Part shown: piece by piece, positions 52,501-60,138 of the stretch
How the letters are laid out: the number at the start of each line of letters is the position of its first letter
Numbering within the stretch: the first letter of the stretch is position 1
Assembly: GCA_964652775.1 (NCBI GenBank)
Contig: CAZZAM010000015.1
Coordinates: forward strand, 10,224-74,223
Reading direction: 5' to 3'
DNA length: 64,000 nucleotides
Source: UBA11346 sp038060575
Lineage (GTDB): Bacteria > Planctomycetota > UBA11346
Translations under genes and position numbers: made by a program
The notes under the pieces: generated by a model
Database searches by the model: none
What the model saw: only the letters and a program-made list of their open reading frames with translations
What the model was told of the DNA's origin: nothing

Positions 52501-53176
52501 CCTGGGTGTCGGTACCGGTGTCGGTGTGGGTCGTCCCGTTCACCGTGTAGTTCCAGGTGGTCGCCAGACCAATCGTGTAGGTACCGGCTTGCAGCGCCGT
52601 GCCCTGCAACTGACCATCAGCGACCGAAGCGGCTGACGCGTTGTTGTCGGGCTGGGCGTAGTTGGTTGGAAGGCCGGTAGCGAACGTATAGATATAGGTG
52701 CCGTCGCCCTGGGCGACCGAGCTGGTGATCAAGTCCGTCTGGGGGACGATGACCCGCTGATAGTTCGCGGTCGGTCCCGACATCATGATGCTGGCGTTCG
52801 ACATCTCATTCAGATGCCACGCCGCGCCGTTGCTCTTCTTCAGCGTGAAGGTGACAACCGGCTTATCACCGACCTTGAAGTAGGCGCCATCAGCAGCACT
52901 ACCCGTTTGTCCGCTGACCGCGGTAATGGTGAGGACCACGCCCGGCGAGTTGCTGGTGGCAGCAACGACCGAACTCGAGGTCGTCCCCGTTTCGGTGGTA
53001 CTCGCGGTGGCGGAGGAGCCGGCAGCGCCGTCTGCTCCGTTCGTGCCGCAGCCAACCATGGCGAGGCTCAGCGCGACGCCGGCCCCCATGAGGAGGAAGC
53101 GAGGCCATGATCGGGTCGACACGTGGGGTGCAAAGTCAGGGTGCATATCAATAGTCCTAAGAGTGGCTGTCGTCAT
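49580..53176 (-). CDS. OmcA/MtrC-type decaheme outer-membrane lipoprotein
   Basis: 1198 residues from the ATG at 53176 (AAGGA 7 nt upstream). A lipobox Cys at 43 (LAMVGC) anchors it. There are exactly ten CxxCH heme sites in two pentaheme groups: about 250-445 (CNGCH, CVLCH, CYKCH, CGSCH, CASCH) and about 1024-1182 (CESCH, CVMCH, CTKCH, CNSCH, CSTCH). Between them are about 580 residues of beta-rich sequence. This resembles the domain I-IV plan of OmcA/MtrC, though the middle is much longer than in Shewanella (whole proteins about 670-740 residues). Such proteins pass electrons to minerals or other cells. It ends the operon. Confidence 0.93.
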   Translation of the reverse strand: MTTATLRTIDMHPDFAPHVSTRSWPRFLLMGAGVALSLAMVGCGTNGADGAAGSSATASTTETGTTSSSVVAATSNSPGVVLTITAVSGQTGSAADGAYFKVGDKPVVTFTLKKSNGAAWHLNEMSNASIMMSGPTANYQRVIVPQTDLITSSVAQGDGTYIYTFATGLPTNYAQPDNNASAASVADGQLQGTALQAGTYTIGLATTWNYTVNGTTHTDTGTDTQDVIFGATGFTSGTTLARQVVKNDNCNGCHVQLQNHAGKYKDPALCVLCHTSGAKDPLGTSVEFRVMIHRIHNGVHQPSVIGVASDGTGVRTYSATPVANAYEEIDDNDNSIIHDFSDVVFPVFPSFQSAMPRHAGHSALSSANKTKQGLILQGIVACYKCHGDPDGSGPLTAPSQGDNCYNAPTRRACGSCHDDIDWANPYQNNGKTMPAQTSDADCASCHAVKAPGVANTAPIDMSAAGPVALGALITTATGADIYEPATNIAHAHPIADPRNIPEAAVVTIDTNRALNTNNGLNFDITSMSGNAASYFASGEKPTITFSITDNDGVDIPLYSLQAISTALTGPTNNRQLVFPLAGPKSVTVPVCDFSGRLVSTSTSNKGIMSRVIGSTASETLKVQFTSATAFTVTGSGETMTALGGSALPASPSTNATGTSVSAVELSAAAVVQTITVNFTTATAFTVTGSTSGVMGTGTMPAGTSASTRFTSTDGTLSFTITSGTTTFAAGNNIYMTVFQTSSNGHKFAIVAGRTSFAANDRFYYETVNNSLISYSFNLPMDLVLEFVGTTTAASGDTFTLGAIPYWGREAVYEAATSTSTTLSAAASARDRYVDVTSAAGFAASDYVLIDRVGGVGAAECVQIGVISGSRVWFKLPLRYAHAGGLTFEKVALTQRLETTNFTLTTGTRQIVTTAGMTAARSVVVSYRTQGAFGWKRHNGDSVQAVYQPPPNDSSDQGQAWGEWNGLAYESGSYTAAVWGSKPTYITRNNETQAYQLAANAATYDFAYGAASTPTAYNLISSQSNCESCHDQFTFHGGSRKGNDACVMCHGLAGMEDWPAYAGGTPAATTSTSATFRTMLHKIHMGEELANASTYTVVGNSGTGHTYGEVVFPVHPGGAAACTKCHGDDNTAWKTPAIRAHTSQTTPTLNYKTVCNSCHDSVGAGAHMDLMTTSGGVESCSTCHGPGKELGVDQVHKNR

Positions 53177-53186
53177 GGCAGAGTCC

Positions 53187-54203
53187 TTATTGATGGCAGT
53201 AGGTGCAGTTGTCGCCGTTATCCACGTGCGGCAGCTTGGCGTTGGGGGCGACACCGTGGCAGGAGCGGCAGTCCGTCCCGATCATGGTCACCGGGGTCGC
53301 GACGGCCTTGGCGTGGCTCGGCGTTCCGTTCTGGTGACAGACGGCGCAGCTCTCACCAGATACCGGCACATGGCAGTTCACGCAGTGCTTGTCGATTGGT
53401 GCGCCCCATTGGCCGCGATGGGTACTGGGAGCCGTCGTCTTGTGGCAGCTCGCGCATGAGTCGCTCTGGTGGCAAGTCGCGCAGCTTGAGCGATCGATCG
53501 CGGCAGCGGCACCGTGTGTCCGCTGACGCCAGAGGTTCGTGTGGTTGGTCGGCGCTTCGGCCCGGTGGCAGGTATCGCAGCGGTCCTGGGTATGGCACAG
53601 CGAGCACTGGTTCAGACCGGTCTGATCGCCGTCCTTGAACGTCTGGCCGTGGAAGCGCTTCCAGTTCTGTGCGTGGGTGGCTGGCTTGGCATCAGCGCGA
53701 ATGGTCTGGTGGCAGGTTGCACAAGCGTTGGCTGCCACGCTTGGCTTGGGCGATGTCGCATGGCAGGCCATGCAGGCCGACATATCAACCCGGACCTCCT
53801 TGGTGATCACCGTGCTGTCCGCGATCCCCTGGTGACACGTCGCACAGGCGACTTTGTTGTCGACCGTGTGGGTCTTGTGCGAGAAGATGACCTCTGCGGG
53901 AATCGCGGTTACGTTGGCAGCCTTGAATGTGCCGTCGACAAACAGCGTCGCCACCTGGCGATCAGGCCCCTTCTTCGCGTCAATTCCTTCGTGGCAGTCG
54001 GTGCAGGTGTCCGGCTTGGGCATCCCAGCTTTGGCGCCTGTGGCGGCGTCGCCGTGGCAGTCCGCGCACTCGACCGACTGGTGCAGCACGTGGTTGAACC
54101 GGAACGATGATGCTGCGCTCGCCTGGCGCCACGCTTGGCAGCCAGCCACCACCAGCAGGAGGCACACCAGGAATGGTGCAATGCGATGTCTTAGAAGGTG
54201 CAT
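53187..54203 (-). CDS. Thirteen-heme c-type cytochrome lipoprotein
   Basis: 338 residues with thirteen CxxCH sites: CADCH, CTDCH, CATCH, CMACH, CATCH, CSLCH, CDTCH, CATCH, CASCH, CVNCH, CAVCH, CRSCH, CTYCH. The signal peptide ends in a lipobox (VVAGC, Cys22). Spacing is tight, about one heme per 25 residues, as in MtrA/DmsE-type heme wires, but those are usually decaheme, soluble and inserted in the barrel. It starts inside the end of the barrel gene (13-bp overlap) and stops 10 bp before the decaheme start. Predicted role: the periplasm-side wire of a porin-cytochrome complex. Confidence 0.92.
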   Translation of the reverse strand: MHLLRHRIAPFLVCLLLVVAGCQAWRQASAASSFRFNHVLHQSVECADCHGDAATGAKAGMPKPDTCTDCHEGIDAKKGPDRQVATLFVDGTFKAANVTAIPAEVIFSHKTHTVDNKVACATCHQGIADSTVITKEVRVDMSACMACHATSPKPSVAANACATCHQTIRADAKPATHAQNWKRFHGQTFKDGDQTGLNQCSLCHTQDRCDTCHRAEAPTNHTNLWRQRTHGAAAAIDRSSCATCHQSDSCASCHKTTAPSTHRGQWGAPIDKHCVNCHVPVSGESCAVCHQNGTPSHAKAVATPVTMIGTDCRSCHGVAPNAKLPHVDNGDNCTYCHQ

Positions 54204-55582
54204 ATGACCTCACACCGCAGTTCGTTGTCATGAGCGGATGAACTGTCGCTGTCGCTGTCGCTCGTCTCGTAGTTGTACTTCACGTTCCAGCGCAACGCGG
54301 GCGAATGGATGTAGGCCAGCCGCGCGTAGTACGACTGGACGTCGTCGCGCTCTTGGTCCGTCGCAGTATCGTACTTGTAGAGGTAATGAGCGGTACCGAC
54401 CGACACCTTCCCCCGCTCGGCGACCGGGCAGGTGATGTCCAATCCTTGCGCAGCAGTGCGGCGATTGGCGCTGATCCATTGCTCCTGGGTCAGGCTGATC
54501 GAAGACCCCTTCACCCCCACGTCCAGGATATCCAGCGTCGCAAAGTAACGCTCAAACTCGTGATTGTAGGTGCCGGCCTGCTCACCATGGGTAAGGCGGC
54601 GCACATCGACACCGACGTCCACGTTCAGGTGATCACCGAAGCCCTTACTGGCCAGCCCGCGGTACTCGCGGTAAGGAACGTAGTCTTTCAGAATCGGATA
54701 ATAGGCATCCGACTCGCTCGCCACCGCATCCCGACGGCTCTCTAACATCTGATAAAAGGACGCCTGGAGTCGCAGGTCCCACTCGGGTTTGGTCAAGCTG
54801 CTGCGGACCAGCACATCGCGGTCGGCATCATCGAGTCGGGTGTAGCGTGCGTGCACGTCCACCGAGCGGCCAATACGCTGCCAGCCGCTGACACCAATCA
54901 GGTTGTTCTGGAATTCATGCGTCCCGTTATGGCCTTCGAGATGTTCCCAATCCACCCGTGCCCGCGAGCCCTGCCAGAGGCGGCCCGTGGTATAGACGCC
55001 ACCCAACAGATCACGGGAACCGTAATCCTCGTACAAACGTACGGCGATGCCGCCGTAGGCACCCACCGTCACGCGGTTGCGGCCAAGTTCCGCCGTCTCC
55101 ACCCGCACACCATCAAAGAAGGCTGTCTCGGGCGTATCATAGATCGACTGACGTCCCACCCGGAAGATCGACAACGAACCGACCCGGTTGATGTCGAGGT
55201 ACAAACTGTAGATGTGGGAGACGAACGCGGAGCCGCTGGAGTCCCGGGCGCTGTCATACGGATTGGCACCGCGGTTACTCGTGTTGCCATCCAGATCCAT
55301 CGAGACATCACCGAAGACATGCAGCGTGACCCGATGGCGGGCGGGATCGCCGATGGTCAACGAGAGCGTTTCGGTCAGGTCTTGATCACCGGCACCACTC
55401 CTCGTGCGAACCACGTAGCGACTACTCAGATAACCGTGAATGGGCAATCCAGCATCAGGCTCGCTCGCGGGAACCACTGCTGGCGATGCGGCGGGATCTG
55501 CGCCCTCCTCAGCCAACGCCACCTGCTGGGCGATCGCCACCAGCGCCAGCACCACGCAGCCAGTGCGCCACAGCGTACTCAC
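54191..55582 (-). CDS. Outer-membrane beta-barrel of the porin-cytochrome operon
   Basis: 463 residues starting at GTG 55582, with AGGAG 6 nt upstream; the longer frame is not supported. Signal peptide TGCVVLALVAIAQQVALAEE. The rest is amphipathic strands with many aromatic and charged residues (YLSSRYVVRTRSGAGDQDL, RVTVGAYGGIAVRLYEDYG-like, VKYNYETSDSDSDSS) and a terminal Phe. By position (barrel, heme wire, outer decaheme) it would be the MtrB/PioB/OmbB counterpart, though it is shorter than MtrB (about 700) and no MtrB CxxC is seen, so homology is not shown. Confidence 0.75.
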   Translation of the reverse strand: MSTLWRTGCVVLALVAIAQQVALAEEGADPAASPAVVPASEPDAGLPIHGYLSSRYVVRTRSGAGDQDLTETLSLTIGDPARHRVTLHVFGDVSMDLDGNTSNRGANPYDSARDSSGSAFVSHIYSLYLDINRVGSLSIFRVGRQSIYDTPETAFFDGVRVETAELGRNRVTVGAYGGIAVRLYEDYGSRDLLGGVYTTGRLWQGSRARVDWEHLEGHNGTHEFQNNLIGVSGWQRIGRSVDVHARYTRLDDADRDVLVRSSLTKPEWDLRLQASFYQMLESRRDAVASESDAYYPILKDYVPYREYRGLASKGFGDHLNVDVGVDVRRLTHGEQAGTYNHEFERYFATLDILDVGVKGSSISLTQEQWISANRRTAAQGLDITCPVAERGKVSVGTAHYLYKYDTATDQERDDVQSYYARLAYIHSPALRWNVKYNYETSDSDSDSSSAHDNELRCEVICTF

Positions 55583-55737
55583 GGGACACTCCTGACGCCG
55601 CACAGCGAACGGGCCCACGCCGTGATGAGACCAAGCGCGGCACCCACCAAGACAGACATCACGCCAACGTCCACCGCGGCCGGGCCGCGCACTCCAACCC
55701 AGTGCAACCTGGGGTCTGATAGCAGCGTGTCTTCCAT
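55579..55737 (-). CDS. Small membrane protein coupled to the barrel gene
   Basis: 52 residues if started at the ATG at 55737 (a TTG at 55818 would lengthen it). A single hydrophobic helix (VMSVLVGAALGLITAWA) near the C-terminus. Its TGA overlaps the barrel GTG (GTGA), which supports translation. No family. It may help assemble the complex, or be only a translational leader for the operon. Confidence 0.45.
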   Translation of the reverse strand: MEDTLLSDPRLHWVGVRGPAAVDVGVMSVLVGAALGLITAWARSLCGVRSVP

Positions 55738-55838
55738 GATGGCGCCTGGGGACCGGGGTGGATCGCGACCGACCAACTCGAATTGGAGATATCTCCATCC
55801 CGATGTCGGTACTGGCAAATCTAAGCCATCAACAAACT

Positions 55839-55860
55839 CGTCACTTGCGAAAAAGTGACG
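55839..55860 (-). promoter_or_regulatory. Leader hairpin of the porin-cytochrome operon
   Basis: An 8-bp stem CGTCACTT/AAGTGACG with a 6-base loop lies about 100 bases upstream of the first small gene of the operon. The spacer to the next gene (55738-56021) has no ORF with support. It may be an operator or leader structure; this is a weak call. Confidence 0.35.
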
Positions 55861-56021
55861 GACGAGAACAGCCTCGGTTTATCAGATTCACCCAACTACT
55901 GCGCCCTGCATAGATTGCGTCGGACCATCCATGTGTTTCCAAGTTAGCCGCAAAAAAACGGCATTTTCACGAGTTCTGCCGTCGCTGTTGCCAATGAAAA
56001 CAATATATGAGTGCCGAAAAA

Positions 56022-57557
56022 TCATTCCGCAGCAGGTCGCCTGAATCCTTCTGCTATGCGGTCGACGCCTCCACGCGGTCCGTCAACTGGCCGATAGCCC
56101 GTGTTCGTCATGCCTGTTTTCGCGGGGTACGGATAGAGCGGCATGTCCAATTCCGTTTTACCATCAACAACGCGCCGACCCTGGATCATCTCCGGAACCA
56201 CGCCTTTTTCACGCCAGTTGATCACCAGATTCAGCATGTTGGGCAGCACGTTTATTCCCGGACCAGGGCCGTGGCTCATACCAGGAACAATAAAGAGTCG
56301 GATAAACTCCCTGGTTTTCTCGATAGATCCCAAGCGTTTGGCCACGCACTCATAATAGTCAATCGACGCATGGTATGGCACGCATGAATCGGCGGAGCCA
56401 GAGAACATCAACAGTTTGCCCCCGCGTTTCTCGAATCGATCCAAATCAGCATTCTCCGCGTTAAGATACGGACCAAGTGCAGCGGTATAGGCGTCAATGT
56501 CCTTGCCGAAATCCAATGTCATCAGGTCCTTATCCGCTCCAAAAACCCACTTAAAAAGATAGAGATTGCCGTGGGCGATACTGAAGGAACTGCCAAACGG
56601 AATGCCGCAGAATATACGCTCACCGGTGATCGCATGTTTCGGACCGTCGAATAATTTCCTGAGCGCCTCCGCATGCGCATCTGTCAGCGTCGAGTCGAGC
56701 TCGCGGGCGCGCTTGATGACCGCTTCGATGTCGCTCTTGTCGCAGCGCGGGTCGGAAACCAGTTTGCCAGCCGTCTGCGGAATCTCGCGGTCAGCCATGT
56801 ATTCGTTGCCGGCGCGAATGATGTGCTCTTGCTGCGATTCAGTGAATGGACAGGCGTGGAGTATCTGTTCATTCCACAGGAAGTACGCGTGCAGCGGCGT
56901 GCGACAGTGCGCAGGTACGCCGGCGACAATGCCATCATAGTCCTCGGGATACCGCTGCGCTTCTTGGAGAGCCTGTTGACCACCGGTCGATCTGCCACTG
57001 AAGTAGGAAAACTCCGGGCCTTTGCCGTAGTACGCCTTGACGATGTGTTTAGCGGTCACCGTCATGAGGTGCGTGGCGCGGAATCCAAAATCCTTCCATA
57101 TCTCCGAATTTCCGATTCCGGAATATTGACTTGGTGCTGTGCCCATGTCGGTGGTCGCGACCGCATAGCCATCGCGGAACGTACCCGCCAACGTGCCGGG
57201 ATTAATGTTCCCCGCAGCACCACCATTGCCGAGACCGACGAAGCGACCGTTCCATTCCCCTGCGTGCGGCAGCCACACTTCGACATGGATGTTTGAGCCT
57301 GGTGCCGGATTCAGGATAACTTTCACCATGGTCCGTGGCCGCAGCTCAGTTAATGAATCTCCGTTGGGCACCGCCATGGTCGGCGAGTCGCTGTACTCCA
57401 CGAGCACGACTTTGCCCGCGTCGACCTGCAGTTCTCTGAGCATCGCGAGTTTGTCTGGAACATCAGCGGCGGTCATAGGTGTTCCGTGAAGGGTGCATAC
57501 GCATAGTCCACGCATGAGTGCGCAGTAAAACGGCGGGAAATGATTCACCGTGGTCAA
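56022..57557 (-). CDS. Tannase/feruloyl esterase-family hydrolase with altered Cys pair
   Basis: 511 residues; the start is uncertain (TTG at 57557; later ATGs at residues 15 and 28 are possible). Tannase-family blocks: VEVWLPHAGEWNGRFVGLGN, GYAVATTDMGTAP, nucleophile Ser in FSGRSTGGQQALQEAQRYPE, lid with CPFTESQ and CDKSDIEAVI, acid Asp in FSGSADSCVPY and His in VPGMSHGPGPG. The usual family has GCSTGG and HC, a disulfide linking nucleophile and His loops. Here Cys is Arg and the Cys after His is Gly, so both partners are gone together. It probably cleaves phenolic or other carboxylic esters. Confidence 0.87.
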   Translation of the reverse strand: MTTVNHFPPFYCALMRGLCVCTLHGTPMTAADVPDKLAMLRELQVDAGKVVLVEYSDSPTMAVPNGDSLTELRPRTMVKVILNPAPGSNIHVEVWLPHAGEWNGRFVGLGNGGAAGNINPGTLAGTFRDGYAVATTDMGTAPSQYSGIGNSEIWKDFGFRATHLMTVTAKHIVKAYYGKGPEFSYFSGRSTGGQQALQEAQRYPEDYDGIVAGVPAHCRTPLHAYFLWNEQILHACPFTESQQEHIIRAGNEYMADREIPQTAGKLVSDPRCDKSDIEAVIKRARELDSTLTDAHAEALRKLFDGPKHAITGERIFCGIPFGSSFSIAHGNLYLFKWVFGADKDLMTLDFGKDIDAYTAALGPYLNAENADLDRFEKRGGKLLMFSGSADSCVPYHASIDYYECVAKRLGSIEKTREFIRLFIVPGMSHGPGPGINVLPNMLNLVINWREKGVVPEMIQGRRVVDGKTELDMPLYPYPAKTGMTNTGYRPVDGPRGGVDRIAEGFRRPAAE

Positions 57558-57720
57558 TCCTGCTCGTGATCACAGGTTATCGAGTTGGGAAATCAAGCAT
57601 CCCATTTGATCACGTTCCTCACGTCAGACCGTGCGCATCAGTTTCCCCCCTGCTTGCCCGCGAGGTCGGCGTCTGTGGTCCCCATGGTGGCGCCAAGCCG
57701 CTGACTGTCGCCATGCGCGC

Positions 57721-58686
57721 TTACTCCAGCGGCGCGAGCACTACATCGTCCATGACAAACCCACCCGACGCGCCCTTCATCGCCAGAGTGTCAAAGGTGA
57801 GTTTCGCATTGACGGTCTCACGCGCGAGGTCAGGTGGCGTGACAAAGATGTTCGCAGATTCAGTCCATGCCTCGACCGGGTCATACTTGCCACTGACATA
57901 CCAACCGACGCCATCGACCTCATCGAAGAGCCGCCATGAGACCTTGGATTTGATCAGTTGATCGGTGCGGTACTGGAAGCTGATGCGATAGAGTTGATTC
58001 TTTTTCAGGACGACGCTCTGGGTGACGGTCGCGTTCTTGGTCTCGCTGGCTGGCAGACGGAAGGCCTGCCCAGTTTTGCCGGGGACCAAAGTCTTATCGC
58101 CAGGCCAGTCGCTGTCGCCGTCGAGGCCGCCGTTCTTAAGCAGGTTCGCACCTGCCTTGCCATCAACCGCAAAGGCAGCGGCCTCGACGATGCGGACGTT
58201 GTCCACCGCCGCCGAACTGGGCGCAGCGGCATGTCCAGCCAGTAGCTTGATGTAAAACGATGCCGCATCGCCAGCACTACCGACGGTGAATGGTACACTG
58301 AGCGTCACCCAGGTTTTGTTCGGCAGTTTGCGCCACGTCTTGCCAACTTTGTAGCGCGACCACGGAATCTCGATGGTCATCGACGGATCGCCGGTGGCGA
58401 CTTCCGCCACGTAGTCGAGCGACAGCAGATAGCGTTTACCGACTACGAGATCGGTGATCTGCGCCGACATGATCGTCGGTGATCCCCGACCCTGCGTCGT
58501 GCAACGCACATGCCGTCCACGATCAGGACCGCCGTCATTTCCGGCATCCCAGACGCTCTGCTTGGCGTCCATGGCGTGCCAGCCTTGGGCGCCTTCAGCG
58601 AAATCCTGGGAAAACACCACTGCCTCTGCCGCGAAAAATCCGCCGCACAGGCAGCTCATCACGCCGACATAGATGGCTTGGTGCAT
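57721..58686 (-). CDS. Secreted protein with two carbohydrate-binding-like domains
   Basis: 321 residues with GGAG 6 nt before the ATG. Signal peptide IYVGVMSCLCGGFFAAEA. Two CBM4/9-like beta-sandwiches: residues about 25-165 (VFSQDFAEGAQGWHAMDAK, WVTLSVPFTVGSAGDAASFY) and about 180-320 (NLLKNGGLDGDSDWPGDKT, LYRISFQYRTDQLIKSKVSW). The second has the same NLLxNxG start as the FecR C-terminal domain at 3995-5437. No catalytic domain. It probably binds a glycan at the cell surface or outside. Confidence 0.8.
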   Translation of the reverse strand: MHQAIYVGVMSCLCGGFFAAEAVVFSQDFAEGAQGWHAMDAKQSVWDAGNDGGPDRGRHVRCTTQGRGSPTIMSAQITDLVVGKRYLLSLDYVAEVATGDPSMTIEIPWSRYKVGKTWRKLPNKTWVTLSVPFTVGSAGDAASFYIKLLAGHAAAPSSAAVDNVRIVEAAAFAVDGKAGANLLKNGGLDGDSDWPGDKTLVPGKTGQAFRLPASETKNATVTQSVVLKKNQLYRISFQYRTDQLIKSKVSWRLFDEVDGVGWYVSGKYDPVEAWTESANIFVTPPDLARETVNAKLTFDTLAMKGASGGFVMDDVVLAPLE

Positions 58687-58886
58687 GTTTGACTCCGTAC
58701 TGGGATGGGAACCACCACATCACGAATGCCAAGCGATACCATCGACAACAAGGCGCGCTATGTGGCTTCGTCCACTTGAGCGGCCAGTGTGAGCGAATCC
58801 CATCAAGGGTCTCAACGACCTGCTTCAGTACCGCGTTCGTTGAAGAACCTGCGTGCTGCTGGCCGATAGCACGGTTGCCCAAGTGA

Positions 58887-59588
58887 TCATTCCGTCTGCG
58901 CTGATTTCCAAACCTTCTCTACTTCCGGTTTGAGTACGACGGTGATGAGCTTGTAGCCTTCCTCATTGAGATGAAGGCGATCTTTGACATACAAGGTTTC
59001 CTTCGGTTTCCCGTCGCTGTCTAACAATTGCTTACCGATTTCCACGTAGGTCAATGTGGGATCGCTAGCGCAGTACGTCTGCACCTGGGCGTTTGCTATC
59101 TGCGCCTTTGGCCACACCGCAATGCGACTGGGACTCGGTTTGATTGAAACATAGATGATGCGCACTGTAGGCAGATCCGCTCGCACCTTGGCGACGAAAT
59201 CTTTGAAACCCTGCACCGGAACGGCGGGATCAGCGCTTTCCTTCGCCATGTCGTTGTCACCGCAGTAGTAGACGATTACCTTCGGTTTGTTGGGCACGAT
59301 GAGCCGAGGAACTGCCTGCAAAACGTCCGCAGTACGGGAACCACCGAAGGCGTGATTGTAGACCGGCAACGGGGCCATATCGGTCACGACCGATGACCAA
59401 CGCGTGAACGTCGAACTACCGATGAAGACGATCGTTCCAATCGCCGGCGGATTCGCCTTGTCCTTCGCCTCGTAATCAGCGACCTGTTTCTCGAACTGCC
59501 AGACTGGTGCGACAGCAACGGGGACAGGTGTTTCGACAGCGGGGACGAGTGAGCAAATAAAGAAGAGGGCGAGAAGGGATCGGTGCAT
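58887..59588 (-). CDS. SGNH/GDSL-type hydrolase
   Basis: 233 residues. Signal peptide LLALFFICSLVPAV. SGNH blocks: Ser59 in VFIGSSTFTRW (block I), Gly in HAFGGSRTADVL, Asn in YYCGDNDMAKE and the Asp/His pair in VKDRLHLNEEGYKLI (block V, D-x-x-H). It is related to the platelet-activating-factor acetylhydrolase-like and sialate O-acetylesterase-like branch. Role: removal of acetyl or acyl groups from secreted glycans or lipids. It is divergent from the HTH gene. Confidence 0.92.
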   Translation of the reverse strand: MHRSLLALFFICSLVPAVETPVPVAVAPVWQFEKQVADYEAKDKANPPAIGTIVFIGSSTFTRWSSVVTDMAPLPVYNHAFGGSRTADVLQAVPRLIVPNKPKVIVYYCGDNDMAKESADPAVPVQGFKDFVAKVRADLPTVRIIYVSIKPSPSRIAVWPKAQIANAQVQTYCASDPTLTYVEIGKQLLDSDGKPKETLYVKDRLHLNEEGYKLITVVLKPEVEKVWKSAQTE

Positions 59589-59627
59589 GGTGCGGTTACG
59601 CTAGATCAGGAATGGAGGCCGGCAACC

Positions 59628-59918
59628 GTGTATACATCAGCGTGGTTCAAGAAAATCAGAAAACAAAGTCTGTGTCCATTGTTCGTCGTTTCTACGGCAG
59701 CGCCAGCCCCCCGGCTCCGCAAAGGCGAGATCCGTCACGTGCGTGAACACCTCGGCGTCTCCCAAGCCGTATTCGCGTACATGCTGCGCGTCAATCCACG
59801 CACGCTGCAGCGGTGGGAACAAGGCCAAAACAAGCCCAACGATCAGGCCATTGTGTTGATTCGTTTGGTTGAAGAACATCCGGAAGTTCTGCGGCATCTT
59901 GAGACGATGTCGGCGTGA
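59628..59918 (+). CDS. XRE-type helix-turn-helix protein (HigA/NadS-like), altered N-terminus
   Basis: 96 residues from the GTG at 59628 (GGAGG 9 nt upstream). The C-terminal 65 residues match antitoxin-like regulators: EIRHVREHLGVSQAVFAYML, then RVNPRTLQRWEQGQNKPNDQ. In relatives, the region before it is a short helix. Here residues 12-19 are encoded by a 24-bp sequence (59660-59683) also present at 59926-59949 at the head of the IS remnant. No toxin partner precedes it. It may be a fusion created by an IS end or a former antitoxin. Confidence 0.75.
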   Translation: MYTSAWFKKIRKQSLCPLFVVSTAAPAPRLRKGEIRHVREHLGVSQAVFAYMLRVNPRTLQRWEQGQNKPNDQAIVLIRLVEEHPEVLRHLETMSA

Positions 59919-59937
59919 ATCGCGAAAAACAAAGTGT

Positions 59938-60138
59938 ATGTCCATTGTTGTCCAACCACCCGATGCGCAGACACAACGGATCTCTGAATTGGAAGCTGAT
60001 CTTGGGCGCACGCGCCGCGATCTCGACTGCGCGCTGATCCGCGCAGAAATCGCTGTCGTGTTCGGGGATCGCCTCGGCGCCAAAAAAAACGCCGGAGATG
60101 TGCGACCTGCCAAGCCTCATCGTCGGAAACGTCGATGA
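59938..60138 (+). mobile_element. IS remnant, orfA-like
   Basis: 66 residues: a helical, Arg/Lys/Asp-rich segment with coiled-coil character (RISELEADLGRTRRDLDCAL) and a basic tail (KPHRRKRR), as in the small first ORF of some rve-type IS. Its stop overlaps the ATG of the second ORF (ATGA). No inverted repeats flanking the whole unit were found. Confidence 0.6.

Noticed and set aside
54851..55858. Plus-strand 335-codon frame opposite the barrel gene
   Set aside because: Its composition is His/Arg/Thr-rich without pattern; the minus-strand barrel gene has a signal peptide, ribosome site and operon context.
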